In this document: piece after piece, positions 45,560 through 56,860 of the stretch
How the letters are laid out: every line of letters begins with the position of its first letter
How positions within the stretch are numbered: the first letter of the stretch is position 1
Origin: Salticus scenicus
Lineage: Eukaryota > Arthropoda > Arachnida > Araneae > Salticidae
Reading direction: 5' to 3'
NCBI GenBank assembly: GCA_963930645.1
Contig: OZ005648.1
Location: 249,093,436-249,157,435 of the forward strand
DNA length: 64,000 nt
The notes under the pieces: generated by a model
What the model saw: only the letters and a program-made list of their open reading frames with translations
What the model was told of the DNA's origin: nothing
The model's database searches: none
Translations under genes and position numbers: made by a program

Positions 45560-47190
45560 AAACCATGTTTTTTAATTTTCTGTTGAATCATATAAACGCT
45601 ACTGAAGGCAGCCGGAACCCCAGCAATTGGATAAAAGTATTAAAAAAATTCCTTGCTATCGTCTTTTGAGCTATTATAAAAGTTTCAAATGGCTATCAAG
45701 CCGGGAAATTAGTTAAAAGTTGATTGCAAGCTTTGTACTGGAAACGCTGCCGAAGCAATTGGATAAAAATATTTTTAAAAAGCATTTTCACCGTATTCTG
45801 AACTGTTCCGAAAGTTTCAAATGTCTAGCTACTCGGAAAGTTAGTTAAATGAATTTTCTGTTGAATCATACGAACGCTGCCGAAGGCAGTAGCGATCTGA
45901 AACAGTTGACTAAAAGTATTAAAAAAATATATTGCCACCGTGTTCTGAGCTATCCTGAAAGTTTCAAATATCTAGCTAGTCGGGAAGTTAGTGAAAAATC
46001 GATTGCAAGCTTTGTACTGGTAACGCTGCCGAAGGCAGCAGGAACCCGAAACAGTTGGCTAAAGGTATTAAAAAAAAAGCATTTTCACCGTGTTCTGAAC
46101 TATTCTGAAAATTTTAAATGTCTACCTAGTCGGGAAGTTAGTTAAATAAATATTCTGTCGAATTATATAAGCGCTGCTGAAGGCAGCGGGACCTGAAATA
46201 GTTGACTAAAATTATTAGAAAAATGTATTGTCATCGTGTTGTGAGCTGTCCTAAAAGTTTCAAATGTCTAGCTAGTCGGAAAGTTAGTGAAAGATCGATT
46301 GCAAACTTTATACTGATAACGCTGCCGAAGGCAGCAGGAACTCGAAACAGTTGGCTATAGGTATTTAAAAAATGCATTTTTACCGTGTTCTGAACTATTC
46401 TGAAAATTTTAAATGTCTAGCTAGTCGGGAAGTTAGTTAAATAAATGTTCTGCCGAATTACATTAACGCTGCCGAAGGCAGCGGGACCTGAAACAGTTGA
46501 CTAAAATTATTAGAAAAATGTATTGTCACCGTGTTGTGAGCTGTCCTAAAAGTTTCAAATGTCTAGCTAGTCGGAAAGTTAGTGAAAAATCGATTGCAAG
46601 CTTTGTACTGAAAACACTGCCGAAGGCAGCAGGAACCCGAAACAGTTGGCTAAAGGTTTTAAGAAAATGCATTTTCACCGTGTTCTGAACTATTCTGAAA
46701 GTTTCAAATGTCTAGCTAGTCGGGAAGTTGGTTAAATAAATTTTCTGTCGAATCATATAAGCGCTGCCGAAGGCAGCGGGACTTGAAATAGTTGACTAAA
46801 ATTATTAGAAAAATGTGTTGTCACCGTGTTGTGAGCTGTCCTGAAAATTTCAAATGTCTAGCTAGTCGGAAAGTTAGTGAAAAATCGATTGCAAGCTGTG
46901 TACTGATAACGCTGCCGAAGGCAGCGGGAACCCGAAACAGTTGGCAAAAGGTTTTAAGAAAATGCATTTTCACCCTGTTCTGAACTATTCTGAAAGTTTC
47001 AAATGTCTAGCTAGTCGTGAAGTTAGTTAAATAAATTTTCTGTCGAATCATATAAGCGCTGCCGAAGGCAGCGGGACTTGAAATAGTTGACTAAAATTAT
47101 TAGAAAAATGTATTGTCACCGTGTTGTGAGCTGTCCTGAAAATTTCAAATATCTAGCTAGTCGGGAAGTTAGTTAAAAATCGATTGCAAG
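45560..47190. repeat. Satellite B: 11 monomers of ~148 bp in alternating dimers
   Basis: Each monomer carries a hairpin (A)CGCTGCCGAAGGCAGC(G). Hairpin starts are about 45598, 45746, 45876, 46025, 46173, 46321, 46468, 46615, 46763, 46911 and 47058, so the regular part has spacing 147-149. Two monomer types alternate: one with GTTGACTAAAATTATTAG and GTGTTGTGAGCTGTCC, the other with GTTGGCTAAAGGT and GTGTTCTGAACTATTC, giving a ~295-bp higher-order unit. Readable frames across it shift from copy to copy and are not genes. Confidence 0.9.
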
Positions 47191-47374
47191 ATTTGTCCCT
47201 GACAAACCCACAAACCCACAAACCCACAAACACACAAGAATCGAAGTTAATAAAAACATGGTAAAATACATTTTCTTTTTACTTTTTAATACTCGACTAC
47301 CGTAGTAGTATTGTTTTCGGTCCGAAAATTCGATATCGAGTTTCACCTGATTTACATGTTTTAAGGTCTCCTGA

Positions 47375-48115
47375 GTCAAAAAAAAAAGGGGCGGGGGGCA
47401 AAAAATTAGAAATTGCGTTAGACTGTCACAATTCGGTAGATATAGGTTTATGGGGCCTACAAATCGAATGAAGATATTTTCAAAAGTGTAAAATTATTGA
47501 GGGGGTCGGGAAAAGGGGGGCAAAGAAATAGAAATTGAGTTAGACCTTTCAAAATTGGTATATATGGGTTTTTGGGGCCTGCAAGTCGAATGAGGGGATT
47601 TTCGAAAGTGTAAAATTATTGGGGGGGGAGGAAGAAAGGCAAGGGGGCAAAAATTAGAAAATGAGTTAGACCGTTTAAAATTGGTATATATAGGTTTTGG
47701 AGGCCTACAAGTCGAATGAGGATATTTTCGAAAGTGTAAAATTATTTGGGTGGAGGGAAGGGAGACAAGAGGAGGGGGGGCAAAAAATTAGAAATTCAGT
47801 TAGACCGTTCAAAACTGCTATATATATGTTTTTGGGGTCTACAATTCGAATGAGGATATTTCCGAAAGTGTAAAATTATCAGGGGGCGAGAAGGGGGCAA
47901 AGCGTGCAAAAAATTAGAAAGTGAGGCCGACCGTTCAACGCTACAAGTCGAATGAGGATATTCTCCAAAGTGTAAAATTATTAGGAGGGGGGAGGAAAGA
48001 AGGCAAAAAATTAGAAATTGAGCGAGACCATTAAAAATTGGTATATAAGCTTTTTGAGGTCTACAAGTCGAATGAGGATATTTTCGAAAGTGTAAAATTA
48101 TTAAGGGGGGTGAAA
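47375..48115. repeat. Minisatellite A', ~7 copies of ~120 bp
   Basis: Same unit as 43620-44560 (TAGAAATTGAGTTAGACCGT, TACAAGTCGAATGAGGATAT, GTGTAAAATTATT) with more divergence and one shortened copy near 47930. Confidence 0.85.
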
Positions 48116-48589
48116 GATGCAGAAGACTTGAAACGGGAAAAATGCGCCGCAGGCGCCACAGAGAGGGAGTTTCGTAAAGTCGGATTTTTCAAAGATTGAG
48201 AACCAGCTGGTCGCGGCAGGCGGGTAGTTTAAAACAAAACTGAGAAAAATCGTTTTAAAGAAATGGTATAGCTTCAGTATAGAACGATATATATTATATA
48301 TCGATACATATCCAGTATAGAACGATATATATTAATTATTTTTTAATATGTTGAAAAAAAAAAAAAACAGTAAAGTTAACTTGCACGTATTTATGATGAT
48401 TTTAGACAGATATGACGTCTTTAATTAACTGAGAAATTTGTTTTAAAATATTTATAATTAACATTTTAAAAATTACTGAAAGCAAAGTTTTAAAAATAAC
48501 TATAGCAATTTCTAATAATTTACATTAAAAACACGTTTTTCTAAAATTAAACTTTATATTTAAAGCATTTAAAAAAATTATCCAAAGCT

Positions 48590-48619
48590 TTTCGCTTTGA
48601 AATATTAAAGCCTCATCAG
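48590..48619 (-). ncRNA. Hammerhead-ribozyme-like core
   Basis: On the minus strand CTGATGA (48613-48619) is followed by a GCTTT/AAAGC stem and GAAA (48590-48593), the conserved core and stem II of a hammerhead ribozyme, with one extra G at the stem base. Stem I and the cleavage site are not evident, so activity is doubtful. A decayed counterpart lies in the right end near 49360-49400. Confidence 0.3.
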
Positions 48620-48791
48620 GGATTGTATTACACGATCCCCATGAGCAGTTTTTATGTATTTTGCATTTTATTGTTAACAGTGGAAATTTGAATTCTGGCG
48701 AAGGTTGGATCAAGGAGCGAAGAAAAGTAAGGAGTGGAACTCTTGTGGTTACTAAGGAGCTGTAAGTAGCTGTAACTATTGTAGAAACAAA

Positions 48792-49172
48792 TGTGCTGCA
48801 AGTAGAAGCCGTCACTATTGTGGTTACCAAGGTGCTGCAAGTAGAAGCTGGAACTATTGTAGGGTCAGTAGGTGCTGCAAGTAGAAGCTGGAACTATTGT
48901 AGAATCATCAAATTTACCAAGGTGCTGCAAGTAGAAGTTGGAACTATTGTAGGATCAGGAGGTGCTGCATGTAGAGGCCGGAACTATTGTAGGATAAAGA
49001 GGTGCTGCACGTAGAGGCCGGAACTATTGTAGGATAAAGAGGTGCTGCAAGTAGAAGATGGAACTATTGTAGAATCATCAAAGTTAGCAAAGTTCTGCAA
49101 GTAGAAGTTGGAACTATTGTAGGATCAGGAGGTGCTGTAAGTAGATACTGGAACTATTGTAGAATCATCAAA
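48792..49172. repeat. Minisatellite, nine copies of 39-50 bp
   Basis: Unit GTGCTGCAAGTAGAAG, then (C/T)TGGAACTATTGTAGGATCA; copies start near 48792, 48831, 48870, 48921, 48961, 49001, 49041, 49091 and 49131. Longer copies carry an extra CATCAAA(G/T)TTA segment. Confidence 0.9.
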
Positions 49173-49450
49173 GAATTGCCGGTCAAAAAAGGAAGAGATA
49201 TTGCAGTATCACCAGAGTTCTGCATTCAGGAACAGAAACTATATTATAGGTGTTTGTTGAAAAATCGCATAAGGCTATTGTAGGAGTAAAAACATAAGGA
49301 ATTAGAAGAAACAAGCTATTAGTTATCTTATAATATTGTGCCATATTATTGTCAAAATTGATAATGCTTTGATACTTCAAAGTGTAAAGCTTTGGATAAT
49401 TTAAAAAAAAAATTTAAATAAAGTTTAATTTTAGACTAACGTGTTTTTAA

Positions 49451-50250
49451 AGTGTTTTTAATCTAAATAACAAATGGCACGTGTTTTAACTTAACTTCCT
49501 TTTTTAGAGATAATTTATAATTTCTAATAAATTAAAATAAATAGAAAAGGCTTAAATTTAATAAAAGAAATTAAAATATTTGAAAGTAAACAAACTTTGT
49601 GATATAAAATTGACTATTAAAAATTAACTAAAACTATTAAAACTATATATCAAAAGTTTATGTGATTCATGCGCTATAACTTTCATAAATTAAAAACTAC
49701 AGAATAAAAATTCAAAAAGTTGATAACAAACATTATTATTATTATATTATTACTATTTTAAGATTTAAAATTAAATTAAGAAAAATCGCATTACAGAAAT
49801 GGAGCAGCTTCAGTATAGAACCCCTTGGTGAAATTTTAAATTTCGCACCGAAGTAGCTCGGACGTTTCTGGGCAAGGTCTTTACTTACGCAACTGCGATA
49901 GCTATTTCAATTCATCGCCAAAAGGGCAATAAAAATTTAAAAGCCGCCGAGGGGCTCCTATACAAACGATATACGAAAATAAATAAATAATAAGTGAATA
50001 TAGTAACCAATGCTAGGGATTGAAACAGAGTAACCGCACGCTTTTTTATGTGGAAAAATAGATTAAAATAAGTCCTGTTGTACTAAATTAAATTCCGTTT
50101 TGTACAGAATTTCATATCTATTTCTTAAAAAAAAAAAAAAAAAAAAAAAAAAGCTTAGCGTTTATTATTATTTATTTTTAAGTTTTAATGTTTCAATATT
50201 AGATTTTATTGAAGATAACACATTGTTGTTATTATCGGTACTAGAATTTC
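49451..50250. other. AT-rich interval, one short direct repeat
   Basis: 49785-49829 repeats ~45 bp of 48240-48284 (AGAAAAATCG, GAAATGG, GCTTCAGTATAGAAC). Otherwise no gene or element is recognised; an A-tract lies at 50129-50151. Confidence 0.45.
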
Positions 50251-50254
50251 CTTG

Positions 50255-50945
50255 TCTAGAACTTTTATAAATCACAGAAAAAAATTAAATGTTTTGAAAA
50301 GCGATTTTTCCTCCTTGAATTTTAATAATTTTTCACATATTATATTAAACTTTGAAAAGAAAGAAATTGCATGTTAGTTCACAAAACTAACACAAACTAA
50401 TTTTATTAAAAGAAAAACCCTTGTTTTCAAAATTTAAAAAGATAAGTGCGTGCATATGGAAGTAGTTTTAACCATTAAATAGTTTAGCTGCATAATCTCT
50501 CCAAGTGTTTGGGGTAGTGTTTTGTAATTGTAATAGTGCTTAGTAACTGTGATTGTTTTGGTAGCGTTTAGTTATATGATAAACATGCATGTCTAGCTTC
50601 CAAAATAAATAAGTAACCGTGATTGATGATAACTACATGTTTTTTAATTTAACTTTAGATGTTATATTTTATGTAAGAGAAAAAAAAAAAAAAAAGTTTT
50701 TTTTTGGAAACACAATTACATATGGCTGTTCATAATATATTTGTTTAGAACTTTTATAAATCACAGAAACGGAATTATATGTTATCAAAAGAATTTTTTT
50801 TTTCTTTTTCATTTAAAATTGAGTATTTTATTTTACATTCTATTTTAAACTTTGAAAAGAAATAAATCTCCAAGTAATTCACATATTAGTCCACAAAACT
50901 AACACAAACTAATTGTATTAAAGGAAAAACGCCTGTTAACAAAAA
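50255..50945. repeat. Diverged direct duplication, ~490 bp apart
   Basis: 50258-50430 and 50750-50945 share AACTTTTATAAATCACAGAA, AAACTTTGAAAAGAAA and CACAAAACTAACACAAACTA in order. Confidence 0.65.
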
Positions 50946-50984
50946 CTTTACACCCCCCACCCCCACCCCCTTCTTCCAAACATA

Positions 50985-51560
50985 CATTACCATGCACATA
51001 TACATCTTTCTTTGCAACATGGCTCACGCAAATATGCTATTACGCTCGACATGGAATATTAATGCGATAAAAAGGAGTTATTAATGTACTTCAAGCCTCG
51101 CCGAAAGATTTACGATCCTTCTGCAATAGGGCTGGAAAAAAGAAAGAAAAAATCCCTAACGATAACACATGGAGTAAAACAGGGGGCGCGCGCAAGGGAA
51201 AAAAAAAAGGGATAAAAACCTCATCCAGGCATGATTATAACCTTATTTCTGGCTGGAAAATAAATGCCGGGCAGTTTAATCTTGTGGTAATAAAGCACTT
51301 TTGACAGGATTCCTATAAAAGGGGGTATCGAAAATAGAAGTGCTGTAAAAAGGAAAAAAGCAAGGCTGTAGTAATAAAAAAAGGAGGGTGCCAAATAAAT
51401 GATAAAGGCTGAAAAAGTATCTGCTTCGCGCTTTTGCGAGTCGACGTTGCGAACGAATTGTAGACAATAAAATGTTGGCCAATATATCACAAGCCGCGCT
51501 CTGCGATCAGTTTTTTCTTTTATTGGCGTACGTTCGCTTGCCGATGTTGGCGGTTTTATT
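50985..51560. promoter_or_regulatory. GC-richer repeat-free block, candidate regulatory element
   Basis: About 570 bp of balanced composition in AT-rich DNA, without a convincing coding frame or resemblance to other parts of the window. It holds GCAAATATGC, GTTATTAATG, TTTGACAGG (Meis/TGIF-like TGACAG) and GGTAATAAA words. It looks like the block at 5963-6262 in character. Conservation in related species would be needed to call it an enhancer. Confidence 0.25.
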
Positions 51561-52344
51561 TCCGAGATTTGCCAAGAAAACTTTTTTTAAAGTAGTTTAA
51601 ACGATTTTTTTTTTTTTCCCTGATGTAACTATAACTTTAGTTACATGACTTAAACGAATATTGAATCAAGCATGATGCATATTATAATGATTATGTTTAA
51701 TGATGTACATTTATCTCTACGATAATATCAAATAGCGATAAAAAAAAAAAAAGAAAAAAGAAAAAAATTCTAGTTATGTAAAGGAGGAGAAAGATTCCCC
51801 CCCCCCCTTTAATATAGTAAAAGCGCATTAAATTAGTGTTTCTTTATTTTTTGTTTACTTTCTTTATTTTTCAGAAAAATTCGTAGAAGTAAAAGAATAC
51901 TTAATTTAAACTATATAATTTTAACAAAAATTCCTATATAATTTTTTCTATCATTACTATTTTTGGTTTCATGTTTGCATAATTACAATTCAAAAATCGG
52001 AAATCGAAAATTTTAGATGTCAATTACGAAAGATTTTTAAAAGTTAGTTAGAATCATATTATGATTATCATTATATAAAATACATTATAAACTATGCCTT
52101 TTTCGAAATTTATTGCATGATGCATATTACATATATTGATGATGAGATACTTTGTAATTTTTAATTTGATAATACGAATTAAAAAAACCGATCGAATCTG
52201 CAATATTGTTATTAATTATTGTGATCGGTTATTGATTGATGATTGTTAACAATTCTATTACAAGAAATCACCATGTATATTATACACTCATCTAAACCTT
52301 TGTTATCATAAAAGACAAATTGGGAAATGTTTTGGAGTTTTTAA

Positions 52345-53110
52345 TTTCCTCTATATTCAATAGAAGAAAGTATTAGATTCGTAAAATTTTTGACGGTGTT
52401 CGATGTATTTACATGTTTTTAGAAGTCTAGAACACGATTTGACGATTTTTCGAAAATGTCTGTCTGTATGTCTGTCTATGTGTGTATATGACAAAAAGTT
52501 TTAGACAGATCTAGTTCAAGAATTAATGCAAAAACTTTCAAACTTATATATAATTGCACCTTAACAAAAATTAGTGTCTGTCAACTTTTGGGGAAAATTG
52601 CTCGACAGACGGTGTTACCACTCCCTTTTTCGTAATTTTTTATATGGTGGTATAGAGCAAAATTACGTGTAAATATGTTCAAGGACAATTATTTTTAAAG
52701 AGTCAATGTGTTATTAAAAAGAATTATTTATCATAAAACGGTGAACTAGAAATTGTAAATACTTTTAAGATTAATTTTTGAACTATAAATCTGTGATAAT
52801 TTAAAACAAAGTTATCTATTTATTTTTATTTTATTTATTTTTTTTTTTTTTTTTCTGTTTCATCAAAAGAAAAATTTCGTAAAAATAAAATAAAGTAAAA
52901 TCCTCAACTGCCGTCTATAGAGCACAAAATTCACTTTCATTGGATATTTAGTGTTGTGCTTCTTTGGGAAGAAAATCGTCTGCAATAATCCCGAAAAATA
53001 ATTTTAATAAATAATTATTTATAAATAATAATATATTAATGAATAATTTTTACTGCGTGAATTCATTAAAAAAAAAACGAAGAAAGTTTTGTGATGGCCA
53101 CACCATGCTA
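52345..53110 (-). mobile_element. Interspersed repeat family R1, minus-strand copy
   Basis: Reverse complement of the 15338-16465 family. It begins (minus strand) AAACTAGCATGGTGTGGCCA near 53110, contains ATAACTTTGTTTTAAATTAT and ACAGACATACAGACAGAC, and ends AATCTAATACTTTCTTCTAT near 52365. It has a single copy of the segment that is duplicated at 15488-16250. Confidence 0.65.
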
Positions 53111-53304
53111 GTTTAGATTTATTTTGTAATTTGAAAAATAAATGGAGAATTGTATTGAATTTATTTATTTAATTACTGGCTTTTAATTAAATTCCATATT
53201 TCATTACAACAGAAAATATGCAACAATATCTATTAAAATATTGATTATAGAAATCTCAATTATTGTAATAAAGAATATCAAAAGTAGTGTAATTTTGTTC
53301 GTTC

Positions 53305-53425
53305 ACCAACAGCTGCACCGCTGCACGGGCATGGGGCGTGGGGTGCTGCTGCCGCACCGTCTCTTATCAGCATCCGGTCGAGGGTCGTGAAAGATAAGGA
53401 GGGTTAGAAGGAAGTTGTTATCTTG
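53305..53425. promoter_or_regulatory. Short GC-rich island with GATA and E-box motifs
   Basis: About 115 bp of GC-rich sequence (GGGCATGGGGCGTGGGGTGC) in an AT desert. It contains CAGCTG at 53309, CTTATC at about 53364, AGATAAGG at about 53393 and GTTATCTT at about 53417. A candidate binding-site cluster; no core promoter or gene is adjacent. Confidence 0.3.
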
Positions 53426-53555
53426 AATGATAAAGAATTTAATGAATATTATTTAAAGAGAACTTTAATTATCGATTTTTCTCAAACTTATTTTTTCTGT
53501 GGTGCTGACATCTATTGAGGAAGTATTGAACTCGTTTATTTTCAAAAATGTTGCT

Positions 53556-53636
53556 TTACCGTCACTTAGGATCGAACCCGCTATCTGCGGATTGGGAAGC
53601 CGGCGTGCTATCCACTCGACCATCATGAGTTAACAG
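53556..53636 (-). ncRNA. tRNA-like / SINE-head sequence
   Basis: Minus strand A-box TGGTCGAGTGGA (53611-53622) and B-box GGGTTCGATCC (53569-53579) at tRNA spacing, with CTTCCCA at the anticodon-loop position. The anticodon and T stems pair poorly, so it is a tRNA pseudogene or SINE head rather than a working tRNA. Confidence 0.45.
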
Positions 53637-53996
53637 CGTACATTTTAATTACTTAGTGTAGCGTTTTCCGATGAAATTTTTTTTAAATGTAAGTTATTTT
53701 CCGATTTAAGAAATGAATGTATTAATATTAGTGAGGATTTTTAGTGCATAATTAATATTTTAATTGTTTTCGTAGATTTTATGTGCATAATTATTATTTT
53801 AATGATAATTTGGGATAAAATATTAAGAAATTTTTTCTTATGTTTAACAAAATGAGTGATTAAAAATTTTCGTTCAAGGGTGTTTGATCAGTGGAAATAT
53901 GTGATTTTCTACTGTTATATGTTCAAACATTTTTTTTTCTATGTGAACATATATTAAATTTCTTTTTTATTTAATCTTTGGAACTCTGTTAGAGAG

Positions 53997-54027
<31 letters not shown>

Positions 54028-54653
54028 CTGTGAAATTCTCAAAAGAGAATTTCTTATGTATGTTCAAACAGATTTTTTAATCTGCGTGAACATATTTAGA
54101 CAGTATTTTTAATTATGTAAAATATACGATTTTTCGCGAATGGTTTTCACTAATATTTTTTTTTAAGGAAAAATTGTGGTATAATTTAAATGCGTACAAA
54201 ATTTAATAAAATGATTGCAAATTAAGGAAATTTTCTCTCGTGTGAAATATTAGCATATGTGCTGCCATCTGGCGATTATTTATTGAAACAGAGAAAAAAA
54301 ATTAATATTATTGAAGTAGAGAGTTAGAAAAAATATATTCAGGCAGAAATAGAGATATTTATTTCATTTAGTAATAAAGGATTAGAAAAATTAACTAAGA
54401 TTTTCTGTATTTTAGTGCTCATAGAGATATGAATTTACATTAATTATCAATTTTAAAATTAATTTTAAACTTAGAAAAAAAAAAAAAATTTTTTTTGATT
54501 TTTAAAAAGAGAATTTTAATGATCGATGATGGTAGTCGATCTGAGAGAATTTATTTATTTTTATTATTATTTTTTTTTTAATAAAGAATTTAATGAGAGG
54601 CAATGTATTTCGAGGACTTAGCATTTTTCGCAAGAACTTAATACTTCATATTA

Positions 54654-55002
54654 CAATAAACTCATTTTGTTTGATTATCTTATATAGTTCTACTAAACTA
54701 GTTAAAAACTTTTTTAAATTATTCACCTTAAAGTGAAAATACTATACTACAGAGTTACCATTTATTTAATTCATTAAAAAATATGCTTCTTTTCTACACT
54801 TCCAAAGAAACAAATGAGTGATAAGCTTATTTCTTATCGACCATGTTGATACTACGTCATACTACGATAAACTCATTTTGTTTGATTATCTTATATAGTT
54901 CTACTAAACTAGTTAAAAAACTTTTTGAATTATTCACCTTAAAATGAAAATACTATACTACAGAGTTACCATTTATTTAATTCATTAAAAAATATGCTTC
55001 TT
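54654..55002. repeat. Direct duplication of ~140 bp, 208 bp apart
   Basis: 54654-54793 and 54862-55002 are almost identical (TCATTTTGTTTGATTATCTT; ATACTATACTACAGAGTTAC). The spacer contains GATAAGCTTATTTCTTATCG and TACTACGTCATACTACG, matching the palindrome centre at 60600-60920. Confidence 0.85.
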
Positions 55003-55439
55003 GAAAATAATGAGCTATCTAGAAGTATTTTTCATTGATATGTAGGATATATTTATTTAATAATATTGATTTAAGAACTTTATTTTATAAATTAACTTAT
55101 ATCAACCAATAACATTTTACCACGCAACAGAGTTATAGTGGATTTTATTTAACTTATCATAAGCTAAAATCAAACCAGGCACTTCTTAATCTTATATTCA
55201 TGTATTTGCATATTTTGTATATTTATGCATCCTTAAGTATTTTAGTTATGTAATATTTTAAAATGTGATTGGAAAAAAATATTTCGCATTATAAATGTAA
55301 TTTAAGTTTATGCACGCACGCACATAGAAAAATTTAATTATTTAATTTTTAATCTTAATAGATTAAAACGGAAATTTTAAAGTTAAGCATATGTACATTG
55401 CGAAATTGAGATTTAATATTACAAACTTAATTATATTGA

Positions 55440-56335
55440 GTGAAATTAGGATGTAGCTTATTAGATGTCCAATAGTTATAAATGATGTAAAAATGATGAA
55501 ATACATTAAGATTTCTTACTTACTTAGTTATATTTTATGTGCGTATTTAGTACTTTTGTGATGTAATGTAGCTTATTAGATGTCCAATAGTTATAAATGA
55601 TGCAAAAATGTTGATGCACATTATGGTTTAATAGTTATAAATGTTGAAATACATTAAGATTTATTACTTACTTAGTTATATTTTATGTACATATATAGTA
55701 CTTTTTGTGATGTAATGTAGCTTATTAGAGGAACAATAGTTATAAATGATGTAAAAATGTTGAAGTACATTAAGGTTTAATAGCTGCATAGTTATATTTT
55801 ATGTACATATTTAGTACTTTTTGTGATATAATGTAGCTTATTAGATGTCCAATAGTTATAAATGATGTAAAAATGTTGATGCACATTAAGGTTTAATAGC
55901 TGCCTAGATATATTTTATGTGCATATTTAGTACTTTTTGTGATGTAATGTAGCTTATTAGATGTCCAATAGTTATAAATGATGCAAAAATGTTGAAATAC
56001 ATTAAGGTTTAATAGCTGCTTAGATATATTTTATGTGCATATATAGTACTTTTTGTGATGTAATGTAGCTTATTAGATGTCTAATAGTTATAAATTATGC
56101 AAAAATGTTGATGCACATTATGGTTTAATAGTTATAAATGTTGAAGTATATTAAGGTTTAATACTTGCTTAGAAATATTTTATGTGCATATATAGTACTT
56201 TTTGTGATGTTATGTAACTTTTTAAATGAACAATACTTATAAATATTGCAAAAATGTTGAAGTATATTAAGATTTAATACTAACTTAGTTATATTTTATG
56301 TGTATATAGTACTTTTTGTGATACAAAATATTCTC
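55440..56335. repeat. Tandem array of ~115-150-bp units, ~7-8 copies
   Basis: Units contain GATGTAATGTAGCTTATTAG, ATGTCCAATAGTTATAAATG, CAAAAATGTTGA and TATATTTTATGTGCATAT. Some units carry an extra GGTTTAATAGTTATAAATG segment. The array ends ~530 bp upstream of the first zinc-finger gene. Confidence 0.85.
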
Positions 56336-56748
56336 GGTGGATAATAGTTTTCAAGCGATTTTAACCACAGGAATACACTCTGTGTAAGATAGAAATAGAT
56401 GCACTAGCATTGAACATGCTGGTTTCTTTTATGGTCACGTGATCCAATCAGAAGCATGGATTTTTAATAATTATAAAATTAAGTGATTTTAGTATACAAG
56501 TTTCGGAAAAAACCATGAAAAACTTCAAACGAATAGTCTACAAGCTTTAAAATCTGTGATGCCCAAATTATTTGTTTTAACATGTTGATAAACTAGATTA
56601 CATTAAAAGGTTTTGGTATTAAAATGATACATATTTAGTGTGATTAATAGGGGTTCTAAAGAATTTTGCTGCTTCACCTAGTGTATGAATTTAGCTTATA
56701 TTTGGCGTGATTTCGCCAATAATTACAAATTTGGTGATAAACCTACAG

Positions 56749-56781
56749 TATAAATGCACTCGCAAAGAAATTTTAATCAGT
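56749..56781 (+). promoter_or_regulatory. Core promoter of zinc-finger gene A (TATA + initiator)
   Basis: TATAAA at 56749-56754 and an arthropod-type initiator TCAGT at 56777-56781, 30 bp apart, with the start codon 80 bp further on. The sequence around the initiator (AATTTTAATCAGTTG) recurs at gene B, which argues for function. Confidence 0.6.
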
Positions 56782-56860
56782 TGGTGCTATATTTTTGAGG
56801 AGTGCGCACGTTTAATTTTATAACTTTGATTCTGTGTAACACCGTACTTTGTAGTGAGAG

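Larger units (their letters stand above)
45215..48235. repeat. Composite repeat, copy 2 (X'-satellite B-A'-Y')
   Basis: Block X' (45215-45545) matches 43183-43500. Satellite B (45560-47190) is inserted inside X at the point where copy 1 reads straight through. The remaining X part (47240-47375), minisatellite A' (47375-48115, ~7 copies) and Y' (48120-48235) follow in the same order as copy 1. Confidence 0.65.
48525..49450. mobile_element. TTAA-flanked inverted-repeat element with minisatellite
   Basis: Ends TTAAAAACACGTT on both sides (inverted), with terminal similarity for ~85 bp including CTAAAATTAAACTTTAT and AAATTATCCAAAGCTTT. The interior is the minisatellite at 48792-49172. TTAA at each outer edge could be a target duplication. 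A hammerhead-like motif lies inside each end, better preserved on the left (48590-48619, minus strand). Confidence 0.65.

Noticed and set aside
45849..46983. Series of similar frames with TLPKAAGTRNSWLKVL-like text
   Set aside because: They run through the ~148-bp satellite, whose period is not a multiple of three, so the frames change from monomer to monomer.
48792..49172. Regular repeats resembling a CRISPR array
   Set aside because: The spacers are themselves repeats, there are no cas genes, and the sequence is an animal-type minisatellite in a transposon-like element.
53556..53636. A functional tRNA gene
   Set aside because: Promoter boxes are good but the anticodon and T stems pair badly; SINE or pseudogene is more likely.
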